Origin: UMGS1322 sp900550765 | GTDB taxonomy: Bacteria; Bacillota; Clostridia; Christensenellales; QALW01 | Reading direction: 5' to 3' | DNA length: 64,000 nucleotides | Assembly: GCA_958448705.1 (NCBI GenBank) | Contig: CAUDEY010000001.1 | Location: 124,001 to 188,000 of the forward strand | In this document: positions 48,431 through 56,926 of the stretch, one piece after another | Numbering within the stretch: the first letter of the stretch is position 1 | Layout: each line of letters opens with the position of its first letter | Made by a program: the position numbers and the translations under genes | Notes under the pieces: generated by a model | Told to the model about the DNA's origin: nothing | Databases searched by the model: none | The model's input: the letters and a program-made list of their open reading frames with translations, nothing else

Positions 48431-48865
48431 ATGAACTTTTTTAAAGAACAAAATCATGAAAATTTGACTGATTTTTATTTGAAAAACGGACTCGAAATCG
48501 AAAACGGCTGGAGCAAAACAAGCGGCGCATTTTTCAGCCTGTATGTAAAAGAAAATGGCCAAATAATCGGCGCTGCTACGCTTTCAAAACGTTTAGGCGT
48601 CACTATACTGGATTATATCGCAATTGATCCTTCCCTGCGGAAAAACGGGTTAGGAAAAGCGCTGTTTTTCGCTGTCCTCACAAAAGCGCCGGCGGCAATC
48701 AAAAGAATCTATTTAGTTGCCAAAGCACCCGGCTTTTTTAAAGCGATCGGCTGCCAGTATGAAGATTCCATGCCCCAGCTTTTAGCTGAATGTATGCAAT
48801 GTTCGCAGCACCAAAAACAATGCAATCCCGCCGTCATGCGGTACGATCTGGAGGAAACAATATGA
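48431..48865 (+). CDS. GNAT family acetyltransferase
   Basis: This 144-residue protein has the GNAT core: ENGQIIGAATLSKRLGVTILDYIAIDPSLRKNGLGKALF, where IDPSLRKNGLGKAL is acetyl-CoA-binding motif A with the R/Q-x-x-G-x-G/A loop (quoted in parts). The C-terminal beta bulge is FKAIGCQYED. A Cys/Gln-rich tail (CMQCSQHQKQC) is unusual and might bind metal. The stop overlaps the ATG of the radical SAM gene (ATGA), so the two are translationally coupled and probably act in one pathway. Substrate unknown. Confidence 0.82.
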   Translation: MNFFKEQNHENLTDFYLKNGLEIENGWSKTSGAFFSLYVKENGQIIGAATLSKRLGVTILDYIAIDPSLRKNGLGKALFFAVLTKAPAAIKRIYLVAKAPGFFKAIGCQYEDSMPQLLAECMQCSQHQKQCNPAVMRYDLEETI

Positions 48866-49929
48866 AATCTATGATAGAATTAAAGGCCGGCCTGTTGTGC
48901 CTGGGAATGCGTGTCGCAGCCGATACCAAAGATATTTTATTAAAGGAATATCCGCATTTTGCCGATAAGGGCTTTATCGATGCCGTAAATGCCAAGATCG
49001 GAAATTCGAATCTCTGCATCAGCATTGCTGAAGAATATTCTGCCAAGTCACCGTACATCCTCAAAAAAACCGATGAACAATATTTCGTTTACGCAGGAGA
49101 GGAAAGATTTAAAATCGATTTTTTTCCGCCGCTGCCGGCTACCGGTACGGTTTTGGATGATATTGCCCGCCTGCACGCCGACGGCTGCATCAATATTTGG
49201 CCCAGCACCAGCTGCTGCTATGATACGCCCGATCTAAAATGCAGCTTCTGCTCACTGGAATGTAAAAACAACCAGCCCATTCCCATAGCAGAACTCTGTT
49301 CTGCACTGCAGATTTTAATGCAAAAGGTTCCGGACTATACGCTGAATTTCAGCGGCGGGACCTACCAAAATCCTGACGCAATGGCCGATTACTGGATGGC
49401 ACTTGCCAAAGGCATCCGCAGTTTTTCTTCCTGCCCTATCGCGGTAGAATTCGCTCCGCCGACGGATCTACGCAAACTGAAAGAAATGAAAGACAGCGGA
49501 ATCAACGCGGCTATCATGAACCTTGAAATAGCCGACGCAGACCTGCGCAAAAAAATATGTCCCGGAAAATCAAAAATTTCCTATGCGCATTACTACAAAG
49601 CTTTTGAAGAAGCTGTAAACGTTTTCGGTTGGGGGCAAGTCTCCAGTGTATTGATCGGAGGCATTCAGCCCAAAGAAGATATTTTGAAAGAATGCGAAAA
49701 AATCGCCGCTATGGGCGTATTCCCTACGATCATGCCTTTTCGCCCTATGGATAACTGTGAACTGCACGGCCTAAAAGCCTGTGATCCACAGGAACTGATA
49801 GATATGAGCCTCAGGCTTGGAATCTTACTGGTAAAATATAAACTGCATCCCCATTTGCAAGAAGGATGCACCAAGTGCGGCGGATGCTCTATAGAAAACG
49901 ACTGTTACCTTAAAGCGAAACAAAACTGA
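48862..49929 (+). CDS. Radical SAM protein with atypical cysteine spacing
   Basis: This protein of about 355 residues starts at MKSMIELKAGLLC, preceded by GGAGGA. Its N-terminal 100 residues form a separate domain. The cluster region reads INIWPSTSCCYDTPDLKCSF followed by CSLEC; the cysteines are at 118, 119, 127, 130 and 134, so the cluster motif is C-x(7)-C-x(2)-C (or C-x(2)-C-x(3)-C), not the standard C-x(3)-C-x(2)-C. The barrel strands (TLNFSGGTY with a GGT-like SAM contact, AVEFAPPTD, AIMNLEIA, SSVLIGGIQ) are normal for radical SAM enzymes. The tail CTKCGGCSIENDC could hold an auxiliary cluster. Reaction unknown. Coupled to a GNAT gene. Confidence 0.75.
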   Translation: MKSMIELKAGLLCLGMRVAADTKDILLKEYPHFADKGFIDAVNAKIGNSNLCISIAEEYSAKSPYILKKTDEQYFVYAGEERFKIDFFPPLPATGTVLDDIARLHADGCINIWPSTSCCYDTPDLKCSFCSLECKNNQPIPIAELCSALQILMQKVPDYTLNFSGGTYQNPDAMADYWMALAKGIRSFSSCPIAVEFAPPTDLRKLKEMKDSGINAAIMNLEIADADLRKKICPGKSKISYAHYYKAFEEAVNVFGWGQVSSVLIGGIQPKEDILKECEKIAAMGVFPTIMPFRPMDNCELHGLKACDPQELIDMSLRLGILLVKYKLHPHLQEGCTKCGGCSIENDCYLKAKQN

Positions 49930-49943
49930 CCTTTAAAAAGGAC

Positions 49944-49972
49944 AAAGCAGCATAGTCTGATGCTGCTTTTTT
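49944..49972 (+). terminator. Terminator after the radical SAM gene
   Basis: A 10-bp stem AAAGCAGCAT/ATGCTGCTTT with a 6-nt loop, then a T run, 14 nt past the stop codon. Confidence 0.88.
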
Positions 49973-50004
49973 CCCATGCATTGTTTTTCGGGGCAGGAAA
50001 TTTC

Positions 50005-52380
50005 TCATCCTTCTTCTGTATAAAAATCCTCTGCATACCGTACGGAACCCATTGCATCAGGAGAGTATTTATCCGCGCCGATCATTTGCGCATACTCCTC
50101 ATTCAACACAGCGCCGCCCACCATTACCTTGACATTCAGGTGCATTTCCCGCAGCTGACGGATTGTTTCCGCCATAGAGGGAACCGTAGTTGTCATCAGA
50201 GCGCTGAGACCGACAAGATAACATTGTTCTCGCCGCACTGCTGCACAAATTTCCTCCGGCGGCACGTCACGGCCTAAATCAATTACTGTAAATCCATAGC
50301 TTTCCAACAAAACTTTTACGATGTTTTTGCCGATATCATGGATATCCCCCTTCACCGTAGCAAGAATAACTTTCCTCTGCTTTCCGTGTTCCTGGCCGGA
50401 AGATGCCGGGATTTTCTTTTTTATTTGTTCAAAGGCATGAGAGGCCGCTTCGGCACTCATCAGCAGCTGCGGCAGATAAAGCGTTTTCTTCTCAAAGCAT
50501 TCTCCTACCTGATTCAGTGCCGGAATAATTTCCCGGTTAATAATATCGATCGGCTCCATTGTTTCGCAAAGGGCCTCTGCCATTACTGCCGCCTGTTCAC
50601 TCATCCCTTTGATAACAGCATATTGTAACCCACCCGATTTTTCCTCCTCCGCTGCAGTTTTTTCTGTTTTTTGGACAGAAATCTCAGCAGCGTTTTCAAT
50701 ATAATCTCCACATCCCTGGTCCAATCCCGTTAAAGCGCGGAAGGCATAATACGTGTTCATCATCGAAAGGGAAAATGGATTCATAATCGCGCAGTCCAAT
50801 CCCGCATACAGCGCGCCGGAAAAGAACGCCGCATTCAGTACATCGCGTGCCGGCAGACCAAAAGAAATATTCGATACGCCTAAGCTTGTACGAAAGCCTG
50901 CAGCAGAGAGCATTTTTATACTTTCCATCGTTACCTGCGCTGCCAGCGGATCAGAGGATACCGTCAGTGCCAGCGGATCTACTACAATATCCTTTTGAGC
51001 AATGCCGTATTCTGCTGCACAATGAAGGATTTTTTGAGCAATAGCAAAACGCCCCTCTGCACTGTCCGGAATACCGGCTTCATCAATCGTCAGTGCAATC
51101 AATACTCCGCCGTACTTTTTTATCAAAGGAAAGACCTGCTCCATACTTTCAAGCTTTCCGTTTACAGAATTAACCAGCGGTTTGCCATTATACAGACGCA
51201 TCGCTTTTTCCAAAACCGCAGCATCGGAACTGTCGATCTGCAACGGCAGTTCACATACGGCCTGAAGCTCCTGCACGGCTTTTCCCATCAGTTTGGCTTC
51301 ATCAATCTCCGGCAGGCCCACGTTAACATCGAGCACCTGAACGCCGGCCTCCGCTTGCTTGATTCCTTCATTCAGAATATACCCGATATTTTCCTGGCGC
51401 AGAGCTTCTTTCAGCTTTGGCTTGCCCGTAGGGTTAATACGTTCACCGATCAAAACCGGCCCTTCCCCGATCCGTACCGCGCCGGCATAGGAAGAAATCA
51501 CCGTAAAATTCTTTTGTTCGGGATATATATAAGGTATTTCCCGGGTCTTTTCCACGGTTTTTTGAATATATTCCGGCGTTGTACCGCAGCAGCCGCCTAA
51601 GATACAGCCGCCCTTTTGGGCAATTGCCGCCATAAAATCAGCAAAGGCATCGGCATCGATATCATATACCGTGCGGCCGTTTTCCACGCGCGGCAGTCCC
51701 GCGTTGGGATTGACAATAACCGGCAAAGAAGAATAAGCCTGATATTCTTCAACAAGCTCCAGCATTTTATCCGGACCAAAGGAACAGTTCATGCCTATAG
51801 CATCCACGCCAAGCCCCTCCAGAAGGGCAATCATCGCCTCGGGCGACGCACCGGTCATCACCTTGCCCGTTTCATCAAAGGCATTTGTTACAAAAACCGG
51901 AAGCTGTGCATTCTCTTTTGCAGCCAAAACAGCTGCTTTTGTTTCATAGGAATCGCTCATAGTTTCGATCAAAATCAGATCAACCCCGCATTGCACAGCG
52001 AAGCGTATATTTTCAGCAAACAGTGCTACCGCTTCCTCAAAGGCAAGATCTCCCAGGGGAGCAAGCATCTTTCCTGTAGGGCCCAAATCAAAAGCGACAT
52101 ACCGGCCCGGAAATTCTGAAACCGCCTGCTTAGCACATTGAATTCCGGCCTTTATCATTGCCGGTGTAACCTCGCCTTTTGCCGCGCCAAAGGTGTTGGT
52201 TTTAATAATATCCGCGCCGGCAGTCAAGTACGCCCGGTGCAGTGCAATGATTTTTTCAGGATGCGTTACATTCCAGGCCTCAGGCAATTCCCCGGGAGCT
52301 AACCCCTGTGCCTGCAGCAGCGTACCGGTTCCCCCATCGAAATACAGTCTTCTTTTTTTTATTTCATCGGTTATCTTCAT
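50005..52380 (-). CDS. metH: Cobalamin-dependent methionine synthase without activation domain
   Basis: This 791-residue enzyme transfers the methyl group of methyl-THF to homocysteine through cobalamin. The homocysteine domain (about 1-290) has FDGGTGTLLQAQGL, GMNCSFGP and the zinc site GGCCGTTPEYI. The pterin domain (about 305-570) has IGERINPTGKPKLKEAL and the DVNVGLPEIDE strand. The cap and B12-binding domains (about 590-790) have KGDIHDIGKNIVKVLLESYG with the cobalamin-ligating histidine. It ends there: the C-terminal reactivation domain of E. coli MetH is missing and is encoded by the separate upstream gene, with which it overlaps by 17 nt. Confidence 0.93.
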   Translation of the reverse strand: MKITDEIKKRRLYFDGGTGTLLQAQGLAPGELPEAWNVTHPEKIIALHRAYLTAGADIIKTNTFGAAKGEVTPAMIKAGIQCAKQAVSEFPGRYVAFDLGPTGKMLAPLGDLAFEEAVALFAENIRFAVQCGVDLILIETMSDSYETKAAVLAAKENAQLPVFVTNAFDETGKVMTGASPEAMIALLEGLGVDAIGMNCSFGPDKMLELVEEYQAYSSLPVIVNPNAGLPRVENGRTVYDIDADAFADFMAAIAQKGGCILGGCCGTTPEYIQKTVEKTREIPYIYPEQKNFTVISSYAGAVRIGEGPVLIGERINPTGKPKLKEALRQENIGYILNEGIKQAEAGVQVLDVNVGLPEIDEAKLMGKAVQELQAVCELPLQIDSSDAAVLEKAMRLYNGKPLVNSVNGKLESMEQVFPLIKKYGGVLIALTIDEAGIPDSAEGRFAIAQKILHCAAEYGIAQKDIVVDPLALTVSSDPLAAQVTMESIKMLSAAGFRTSLGVSNISFGLPARDVLNAAFFSGALYAGLDCAIMNPFSLSMMNTYYAFRALTGLDQGCGDYIENAAEISVQKTEKTAAEEEKSGGLQYAVIKGMSEQAAVMAEALCETMEPIDIINREIIPALNQVGECFEKKTLYLPQLLMSAEAASHAFEQIKKKIPASSGQEHGKQRKVILATVKGDIHDIGKNIVKVLLESYGFTVIDLGRDVPPEEICAAVRREQCYLVGLSALMTTTVPSMAETIRQLREMHLNVKVMVGGAVLNEEYAQMIGADKYSPDAMGSVRYAEDFYTEEG

Positions 52381-52966
52381 CTAAAACCCCCATGACCGCT
52401 GTAATAGATTTCCAAGGCGACATCAAAAGTGAATCATTTAATGCTATGCCTATTTTAGAAGCCTCTACCGCCCGCAGCAGTTGAGGCTGCACACTAAGCG
52501 GAAAATCTCCATATCCGGGGCTGAACCGCGGGCGGCATTTCTTGCCCTCCCGAAGCAAACAATCTACTGCATCGCAAAAGGATTCGGCAAAGGCAGAAGA
52601 AAGCGCGTCCACGATAAACATCTTTGCACGGGAAATCACTTTCTGTCTGGCAATCAGCCGATCAATGCCCGCCCCCAGCGTAACGGCAAAAACATAAGCA
52701 CTTGTACAATTTTGCAGATTTTTCGATAAATCAAAGCTTATAAATTGGCCAAATCCCACATCACATCGGCCGCTTTCACCTAAAAATACCGGCGTCAGCA
52801 TATAACAATACCGGCAGCGAGCCGTCTCTTTTACCTGACGGATGCCTTCCTCCATTGCTTCGTCCGTATATCCCCGCGCAACACCCAGCCGTCGAGCTGC
52901 CTCAAAAGGATCCATCACAATATCTTTTGCCGGGATCTCCCCCAAACCTTTTTGCAAAATACTCAT
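52364..52966 (-). CDS. Methionine synthase activation domain protein
   Basis: This 200-residue protein is the stand-alone form of the Met_synt_B12 domain (PF02965), which rebinds SAM to re-methylate oxidised cob(II)alamin on MetH. The hallmark RFSPGYGDFPLSVQPQLL is near residue 148, and AYVFAVTLGAGIDRLIARQ is the expected helix. It lies between metF and metH with overlaps of 4 and 17 nt, so a split MetH is made as two coupled polypeptides, as in some Clostridia and Thermotoga-type enzymes. The electron donor is not encoded here. Confidence 0.9.
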   Translation of the reverse strand: MSILQKGLGEIPAKDIVMDPFEAARRLGVARGYTDEAMEEGIRQVKETARCRYCYMLTPVFLGESGRCDVGFGQFISFDLSKNLQNCTSAYVFAVTLGAGIDRLIARQKVISRAKMFIVDALSSAFAESFCDAVDCLLREGKKCRPRFSPGYGDFPLSVQPQLLRAVEASKIGIALNDSLLMSPWKSITAVMGVLDEDNR

Positions 52967-53826
52967 TTTATGATTTCCGACAAATTCTTTTGTATCTGCC
53001 GGGCAACGTCCGGCTTATTCATAGAATAAATATGTACCGCGTTGATACCGTTAGCAAAAAGATCGATCACCTGCTCGGTAGCGTAGGCGATACCCGCCTG
53101 CTTCATCGCCGCAGTATCCTCGCCGTAACGGTCCACGATTCGTTTAAACCGCTGCGGCAGCGCCGTACCGGAAATGGCACAGATGCGCTGAATCTGCCGG
53201 GGATTGGTTACGGGCATAATACCGGCAATAACCGGAACCTGAATCCCCGCCTTTAACGCCCGATACATAAAATTATACAGGATATTATTATCAAAAAACA
53301 TCTGCGTGGTCAAAAATTCGCAACCGCAATCTACTTTTCGCTTTAAATTTTCAATATCTGCCGCGCCCGTAGCGCTTTCTGGGTGCCCCTCAGGATAGCA
53401 GGCGCCGCCGATGCAAAAGCCGCCGAAGGACGCAATTTCCTGAATCAGCTCCGATGCATACCGATACTCGCCGCACACAGCATTGCCTCCGGCAGGAATA
53501 TCCCCCCGCAGCGCAAGAACATTTTCTATTCCGTTTGCCCTAAGCTGAAGCAGCTGCTCCCTCACCTGCTGCCGGGTGGAAGAAATACAGCTTAAATGTG
53601 CCAAGGGTGTAACCGAAAATTCCTTTAAAATCTGGGATGAAATTGCCACCGTATACTCCGACGTTCCTCCGCCGGCGCCATAGGTAACGCTTATATAGCT
53701 GGGTTTAAGCGCGGCTATCTCTTCTACCGCGCTCTTTACGCTTTCAAACGCGCTGCTGTGCTTAGGAGGGAACACTTCAAAAGAAAGACTCGGTTTTGTA
53801 CCGTTGATAATCTCCGTTAGTTTCAT
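52963..53826 (-). CDS. metF: Methylenetetrahydrofolate reductase
   Basis: This 287-residue (beta/alpha)8 flavoprotein reduces 5,10-methylene-THF to 5-methyl-THF, the methyl donor for MetH. Typical are LSFEVFPPKHSSAF near residue 14 (catalytic Glu), YISVTYGAGGGTSEYT (about 45), NVLALRGDIPAGG (about 99) and FLTTQMFFDNNILYNFM (about 175). The operon metF-activation protein-metH delivers methyl groups to homocysteine. A promoter lies upstream; I see no SAM (S-box) or cobalamin riboswitch in the leader, which is too short for one. Confidence 0.95.
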   Translation of the reverse strand: MKLTEIINGTKPSLSFEVFPPKHSSAFESVKSAVEEIAALKPSYISVTYGAGGGTSEYTVAISSQILKEFSVTPLAHLSCISSTRQQVREQLLQLRANGIENVLALRGDIPAGGNAVCGEYRYASELIQEIASFGGFCIGGACYPEGHPESATGAADIENLKRKVDCGCEFLTTQMFFDNNILYNFMYRALKAGIQVPVIAGIMPVTNPRQIQRICAISGTALPQRFKRIVDRYGEDTAAMKQAGIAYATEQVIDLFANGINAVHIYSMNKPDVARQIQKNLSEIIK

Positions 53827-53858
53827 AAAATTCCTCTTATCCGCCTAAATTTTACCCT

Positions 53859-53887
53859 ATTATACACCTAAAAGATCGTTCTTACAA
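53859..53887 (-). promoter_or_regulatory. Promoter of the metF-metH operon
   Basis: On the minus strand TTGTAA, a 17-nt spacer and TATAAT, about 33 nt upstream of the metF ATG. The short leader leaves no room for a riboswitch. Confidence 0.65.
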
Positions 53888-54009
53888 GCAAAAATACCGA
53901 GGATTGCACGCCTTCGGATCCCCAAGCACCAAAAACAGGCCAACGGAAGAAAAACTCGCAAGATTTTCTTTCCTTTCGGCCTTTATCGGTAATGGTATAC
54001 AAACTAAGG

Positions 54010-54038
54010 TTGACTTTTATAAATTACAATTGTATAAT
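54010..54038 (+). promoter_or_regulatory. Promoter of the interrupted GNAT gene
   Basis: TTGACT (54010-54015), 17 nt and TATAAT (54033-54038). The start codon of the GNAT gene is 147 nt downstream, leaving a leader of about 140 nt. Confidence 0.75.
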
Positions 54039-54129
54039 ATACCAGTAAATCATCGGAGGACAGTGCACCGTAGTGTAGGGGATCGTAAGCAAATGCTTGC
54101 AGGCCGCCTGTCAGATAAGATGACGAGTG

Positions 54130-54162
54130 AGCTCGGTATTACATAAACGTAATAGCCGAGCT
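54130..54162 (+). promoter_or_regulatory. Leader hairpin (attenuator candidate) before the GNAT gene
   Basis: AGCTCGGTATTAC and GTAATAGCCGAGCT form a 13-bp stem with one bulge, followed by ATGTTTATTTTT and the AGGAGG of the GNAT gene. A short GTG-initiated frame, following GGAGGA at 54055-54060, could run from 54063 to a stop inside this hairpin (54144-54146). The start spacing of that peptide is poor, so leader-peptide control is only a possibility. Confidence 0.5.
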
Positions 54163-54185
54163 ATGTTTATTTTTAGGAGGTTTTT

Positions 54186-54743
54186 ATGAAAAACACAACA
54201 GTAACACTTATGCCATTAACAGCAGACGACCGTGAACGATTTATTTTGGACAATCAATAGGCGTTTAAATACGGCGCGATGATGGAGTTTGGCGAGCGCA
54301 ATGATCATGTAGACAAGGATGGCGAAATCATTTCACGCAAAACAATCGAGCAGTGTATGGATAACCCAAAAAACGAAACATATCGCATTATGCTTAACGG
54401 CAAGAAAGTGGGCGGCGTGATACTTAAAATTGATGACCAAACCTATCACAACCACCTTGAGCTATTCTTTGTATCTCCGGAGGAACATAGCAAAGGCATT
54501 GGCTACAAAGCATGGCAAGCGATCGAGGCTCTCCACCCAAAAACCAAAGCATGGGAAACCTGCACGCCCTATTTTGAAAAACGCAATATTCACTTTTATG
54601 TTAATAAATGCGGTTTTCATATTGTTGAATTTTATAATGAATTCAATGTCGACCCTCATTTGCTGCAAGAGAACAAACAGGATAAGGAAGGACCCGACGA
54701 AATGTTTCGCTTTATAAAGGTCATGTCAAATAATTGCTTATAG
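54186..54743 (+). pseudogene. GNAT acetyltransferase with an in-frame amber codon
   Basis: From ATG 54186 (good AGGAGG) the frame reads MKNTTVTLMPLTADDRERFI, then LDNQ, TAG at 54258-54260, and continues in the same frame with AFKYGAMMEFGER to a natural stop at 54743, about 185 residues in all. The downstream part has a complete GNAT fold with motif A in LFFVSPEEHSKGIGYKAWQA and a C-terminal HFYVNKCGFHIVEFYNEF. A single G-to-T change (GAG to TAG) would explain the break. Either the gene is freshly inactivated, or translation restarts at ATG 54279 (Met of MMEFGE), giving an N-terminally shortened protein of about 154 residues. I see no further damage, so loss would be recent. Confidence 0.8.
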
Positions 54744-54862
54744 TCCACTGATCTGTCAAAGCATCTATAGTTACACGGTCACTTTAAAATACGCCACAAG
54801 TTCAAAACAACATAGTATTGTCTACACCGCTAAAAAGCAATCATTCAATTCAGATATAATAG

Positions 54863-54886
54863 GGTACCTTCCATAAGGAAGATACC
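54863..54886 (-). terminator. Possible terminator of the pyr operon
   Basis: A 10-bp stem (GGTATCTTCC/GGAAGGTACC on the minus strand, one G-U pair) with a 4-nt loop lies 16 nt past the pyrI stop codon. The following CTATTATAT is a weak T tract, so termination strength is uncertain. Confidence 0.5.
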
Positions 54887-54902
54887 TTTAAAAACTCGTT
54901 TT

Positions 54903-55322
54903 TTATCCTTTTGCCTTGGCCTCGCAATACATACAACGGTAGACTTTATTTTCCCTGTCAGTAAGTTTAAAAATCTGCGGAAGTTCCTGCTCCGTTGCCG
55001 AAATGCACCGGGGATTTTTACACACAAGCACCCCCGTCAGTGTTTCGGGAAGCTCGATATGCCGTTTTTCTACCAGTACCGAATCCCGGATTACATTGAT
55101 GGTAATATCAGAATCAATATACCCTAAAATATCCAAATCAATCTCAATATCGGCATCAATTTTGATAATATCTTTTTTTCCCAACTTTTTACTGGCTACA
55201 TTTTTTATAATAGCTACCGAACAATCCAGTTTTTCCAGCTCCAACAGCCGGTAAATTTCCATGCCGTTTCCGGCCCGTATATGGTCAATAACCAGGCCGT
55301 TTTTAATGGAATCAATCTTCAT
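54903..55322 (-). CDS. pyrI: Aspartate carbamoyltransferase regulatory subunit
   Basis: This 139-residue protein has an N-terminal nucleotide-binding domain (about 1-95; IDHIRAGNGMEIYRLL, NVASKKLGKKDIIKI) and a C-terminal zinc domain with four cysteines, Cys101, Cys106, Cys130 and Cys133 (CKNPRC and CMYC). This is the arrangement of the E. coli regulatory chain, which holds catalytic trimers together and makes the enzyme sensitive to CTP and ATP. Overlaps pyrB by 4 nt. Its presence predicts allosteric control of the operon's pathway in addition to any transcriptional control. It is the last gene of the operon. Confidence 0.95.
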   Translation of the reverse strand: MKIDSIKNGLVIDHIRAGNGMEIYRLLELEKLDCSVAIIKNVASKKLGKKDIIKIDADIEIDLDILGYIDSDITINVIRDSVLVEKRHIELPETLTGVLVCKNPRCISATEQELPQIFKLTDRENKVYRCMYCEAKAKG

Positions 55323-56236
55323 ACCTCTACCCCCAGCAGCTTTAAAATCAGCGCCATGCGCATATATTTGCCATTTAACACCTGTTTAAAATAACAGGCG
55401 CGCGGGTCGCTGTCAATGGAAACAGCAATTTCATTCACACGCGGCAGCGGATGCATAATACTGAGATCCGCCTTCGCCTTTGCCAGCTTATCCGGCGTAA
55501 GAATATAGCTATCCTTTAAACGCAGATACTCCTCCTCACTGAAAAAGCGCTCCCGCTGCACGCGCGTCATATATAAAACGTCCAAATCGGGAAGCACACT
55601 CTCCAAATCCGTTGTCTGCGTATACGGTACGCCGTTTTTCTGCAGAATATCCTTTTTTACATAGCTGGGCAGTTTTAATTCCTCAGGCGAGATCAAAACG
55701 GCTTGAATCCCACTGTAGCGCGAAAGTGCAGCCAAAAGAGAGTGTACGGTACGTCCAAATTTTAAATCGCCGCAGAAGCCGATGGTAAAATTGCTAAGCC
55801 TCCCTTTTTCCCGATAAATGGTCAAAAGGTCCGCCAGAGTCTGTGTGGGATGGTTATGACCGCCGTCGCCGGCGTTAATAACCGGAATTGACGCATTCAT
55901 AGCGGCCACCAGCGGCGCGCCCTCCTTCGGGTGACGCATGGCGATAATATCGGCATAGCAGCTGACGGTTTTAGCCGTATCGGCCACGCTTTCACCTTTA
56001 GCCGCGGAGCTGCTCTGCGCTTCGGAAAAGCCCAGCACACAGCCGCCCAGCTCATACATAGCGGCCTCAAAGCTAAGGCGCGTGCGGGTGGAAGGCTCAA
56101 AAAACAGCGTCGCCAACTTTTTGCCCGCGCAAGCCTGCCGGTATTTTTCCGGATGCTCAATTATATCCCCTGCCACCATAATCAGTTCCTGAATTTCCTC
56201 AACGGAAAGCTCCAGGATATCAATCAGGCTTCTCAT
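55319..56236 (-). CDS. pyrB: Aspartate carbamoyltransferase catalytic subunit
   Basis: This 305-residue enzyme makes N-carbamoyl-L-aspartate from carbamoyl phosphate and aspartate. The carbamoyl-phosphate loop is FEPSTRTRLSFEAAM (about residues 46-60), the neighbouring-subunit loop is SSAAKGESVADT (about 76-87), and GDGGHNHPTQTLADLL (about 123-138) and MHPLPRVNEI complete the active site. Overlaps pyrI downstream and pyrE upstream by 4 nt each. Coexistence with pyrI means a B-type (c6r6) enzyme. Confidence 0.96.
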   Translation of the reverse strand: MRSLIDILELSVEEIQELIMVAGDIIEHPEKYRQACAGKKLATLFFEPSTRTRLSFEAAMYELGGCVLGFSEAQSSSAAKGESVADTAKTVSCYADIIAMRHPKEGAPLVAAMNASIPVINAGDGGHNHPTQTLADLLTIYREKGRLSNFTIGFCGDLKFGRTVHSLLAALSRYSGIQAVLISPEELKLPSYVKKDILQKNGVPYTQTTDLESVLPDLDVLYMTRVQRERFFSEEEYLRLKDSYILTPDKLAKAKADLSIMHPLPRVNEIAVSIDSDPRACYFKQVLNGKYMRMALILKLLGVEV

Positions 56237-56871
56237 TGCTTTGCTCCTATCCAGCTCTCATCCGCCGGGTTATCACGAAACGCGCGCAGCCGCAGGATAT
56301 CCTGCGGGGCAATATACCCTTTTTGCGCAGCTACCTCGGCAATCACATCAAAATCCGTTAAGCTTACATTTTTTACGTCCGCTTCCGCTAAGCGCATCAG
56401 CCCCTTTTTCATGCCGTAGGTAAAGATGCTGGCAATTCCCAGCACCTCGGCGCCGGCTTCGCGCAGTACGTTTACTACTTCAATCACACTGCCGCCGGTA
56501 GAAATCAAATCCTCAATTACCACTACTTTTTGGCCTCTCTCCAGCTTTCCCTCAATCTGATTCTGCCTGCCGTGATCCTTTGCACCGCTGCGCACATACC
56601 CCATGGGCATTCCCAACAAATGCGCCGTAATAGCCGCATGGGCAATTCCCGCGGTAGAGGTACCCATCAATACCTCGCACTCCGGGTAATACTGTTTTAC
56701 TGTTTCAGCCAAACCATTTTCAATATGGTTCCGCACCTCAGGTGCCGTAAGCGTCAGCCGGTTATCACAGTATACCGGGCTTTTTATTCCGCTGGCCCAG
56801 GTAAAGGGCTCATCGGGACGGAAAAACACCGCGCCGATGGAGAGTAAATCTGCCGCAATTTGTTCTTTCAT
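56233..56871 (-). CDS. pyrE: Orotate phosphoribosyltransferase
   Basis: This enzyme of 212 residues transfers the phosphoribosyl group of PRPP to orotate. The type I PRTase PRPP loop is VVVIEDLISTGGSVIEVV, the pyrE-specific N-terminal segment is FTWASGIKSPVYCDNRLT, and EVLMGTSTAGIAHA forms the other wall. The start MKEQIAADLL is set by AAGGAGGA upstream; a frame extending to 56904 begins before that site. It overlaps pyrB by 4 nt and follows pyrF after 55 nt. Confidence 0.94.
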   Translation of the reverse strand: MKEQIAADLLSIGAVFFRPDEPFTWASGIKSPVYCDNRLTLTAPEVRNHIENGLAETVKQYYPECEVLMGTSTAGIAHAAITAHLLGMPMGYVRSGAKDHGRQNQIEGKLERGQKVVVIEDLISTGGSVIEVVNVLREAGAEVLGIASIFTYGMKKGLMRLAEADVKNVSLTDFDVIAEVAAQKGYIAPQDILRLRAFRDNPADESWIGAKQ

Positions 56872-56926
56872 GGGAACATCCTCCTTATATGCATATATAT
56901 TCATTATTCAATATATTTGAATTTAT

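Noticed and set aside
53904..54146. An 80-residue frame between metF and the GNAT gene
   Set aside because: It contains the promoter of the GNAT gene, so it cannot be translated as a whole; only its last 28 codons could serve as a leader peptide.
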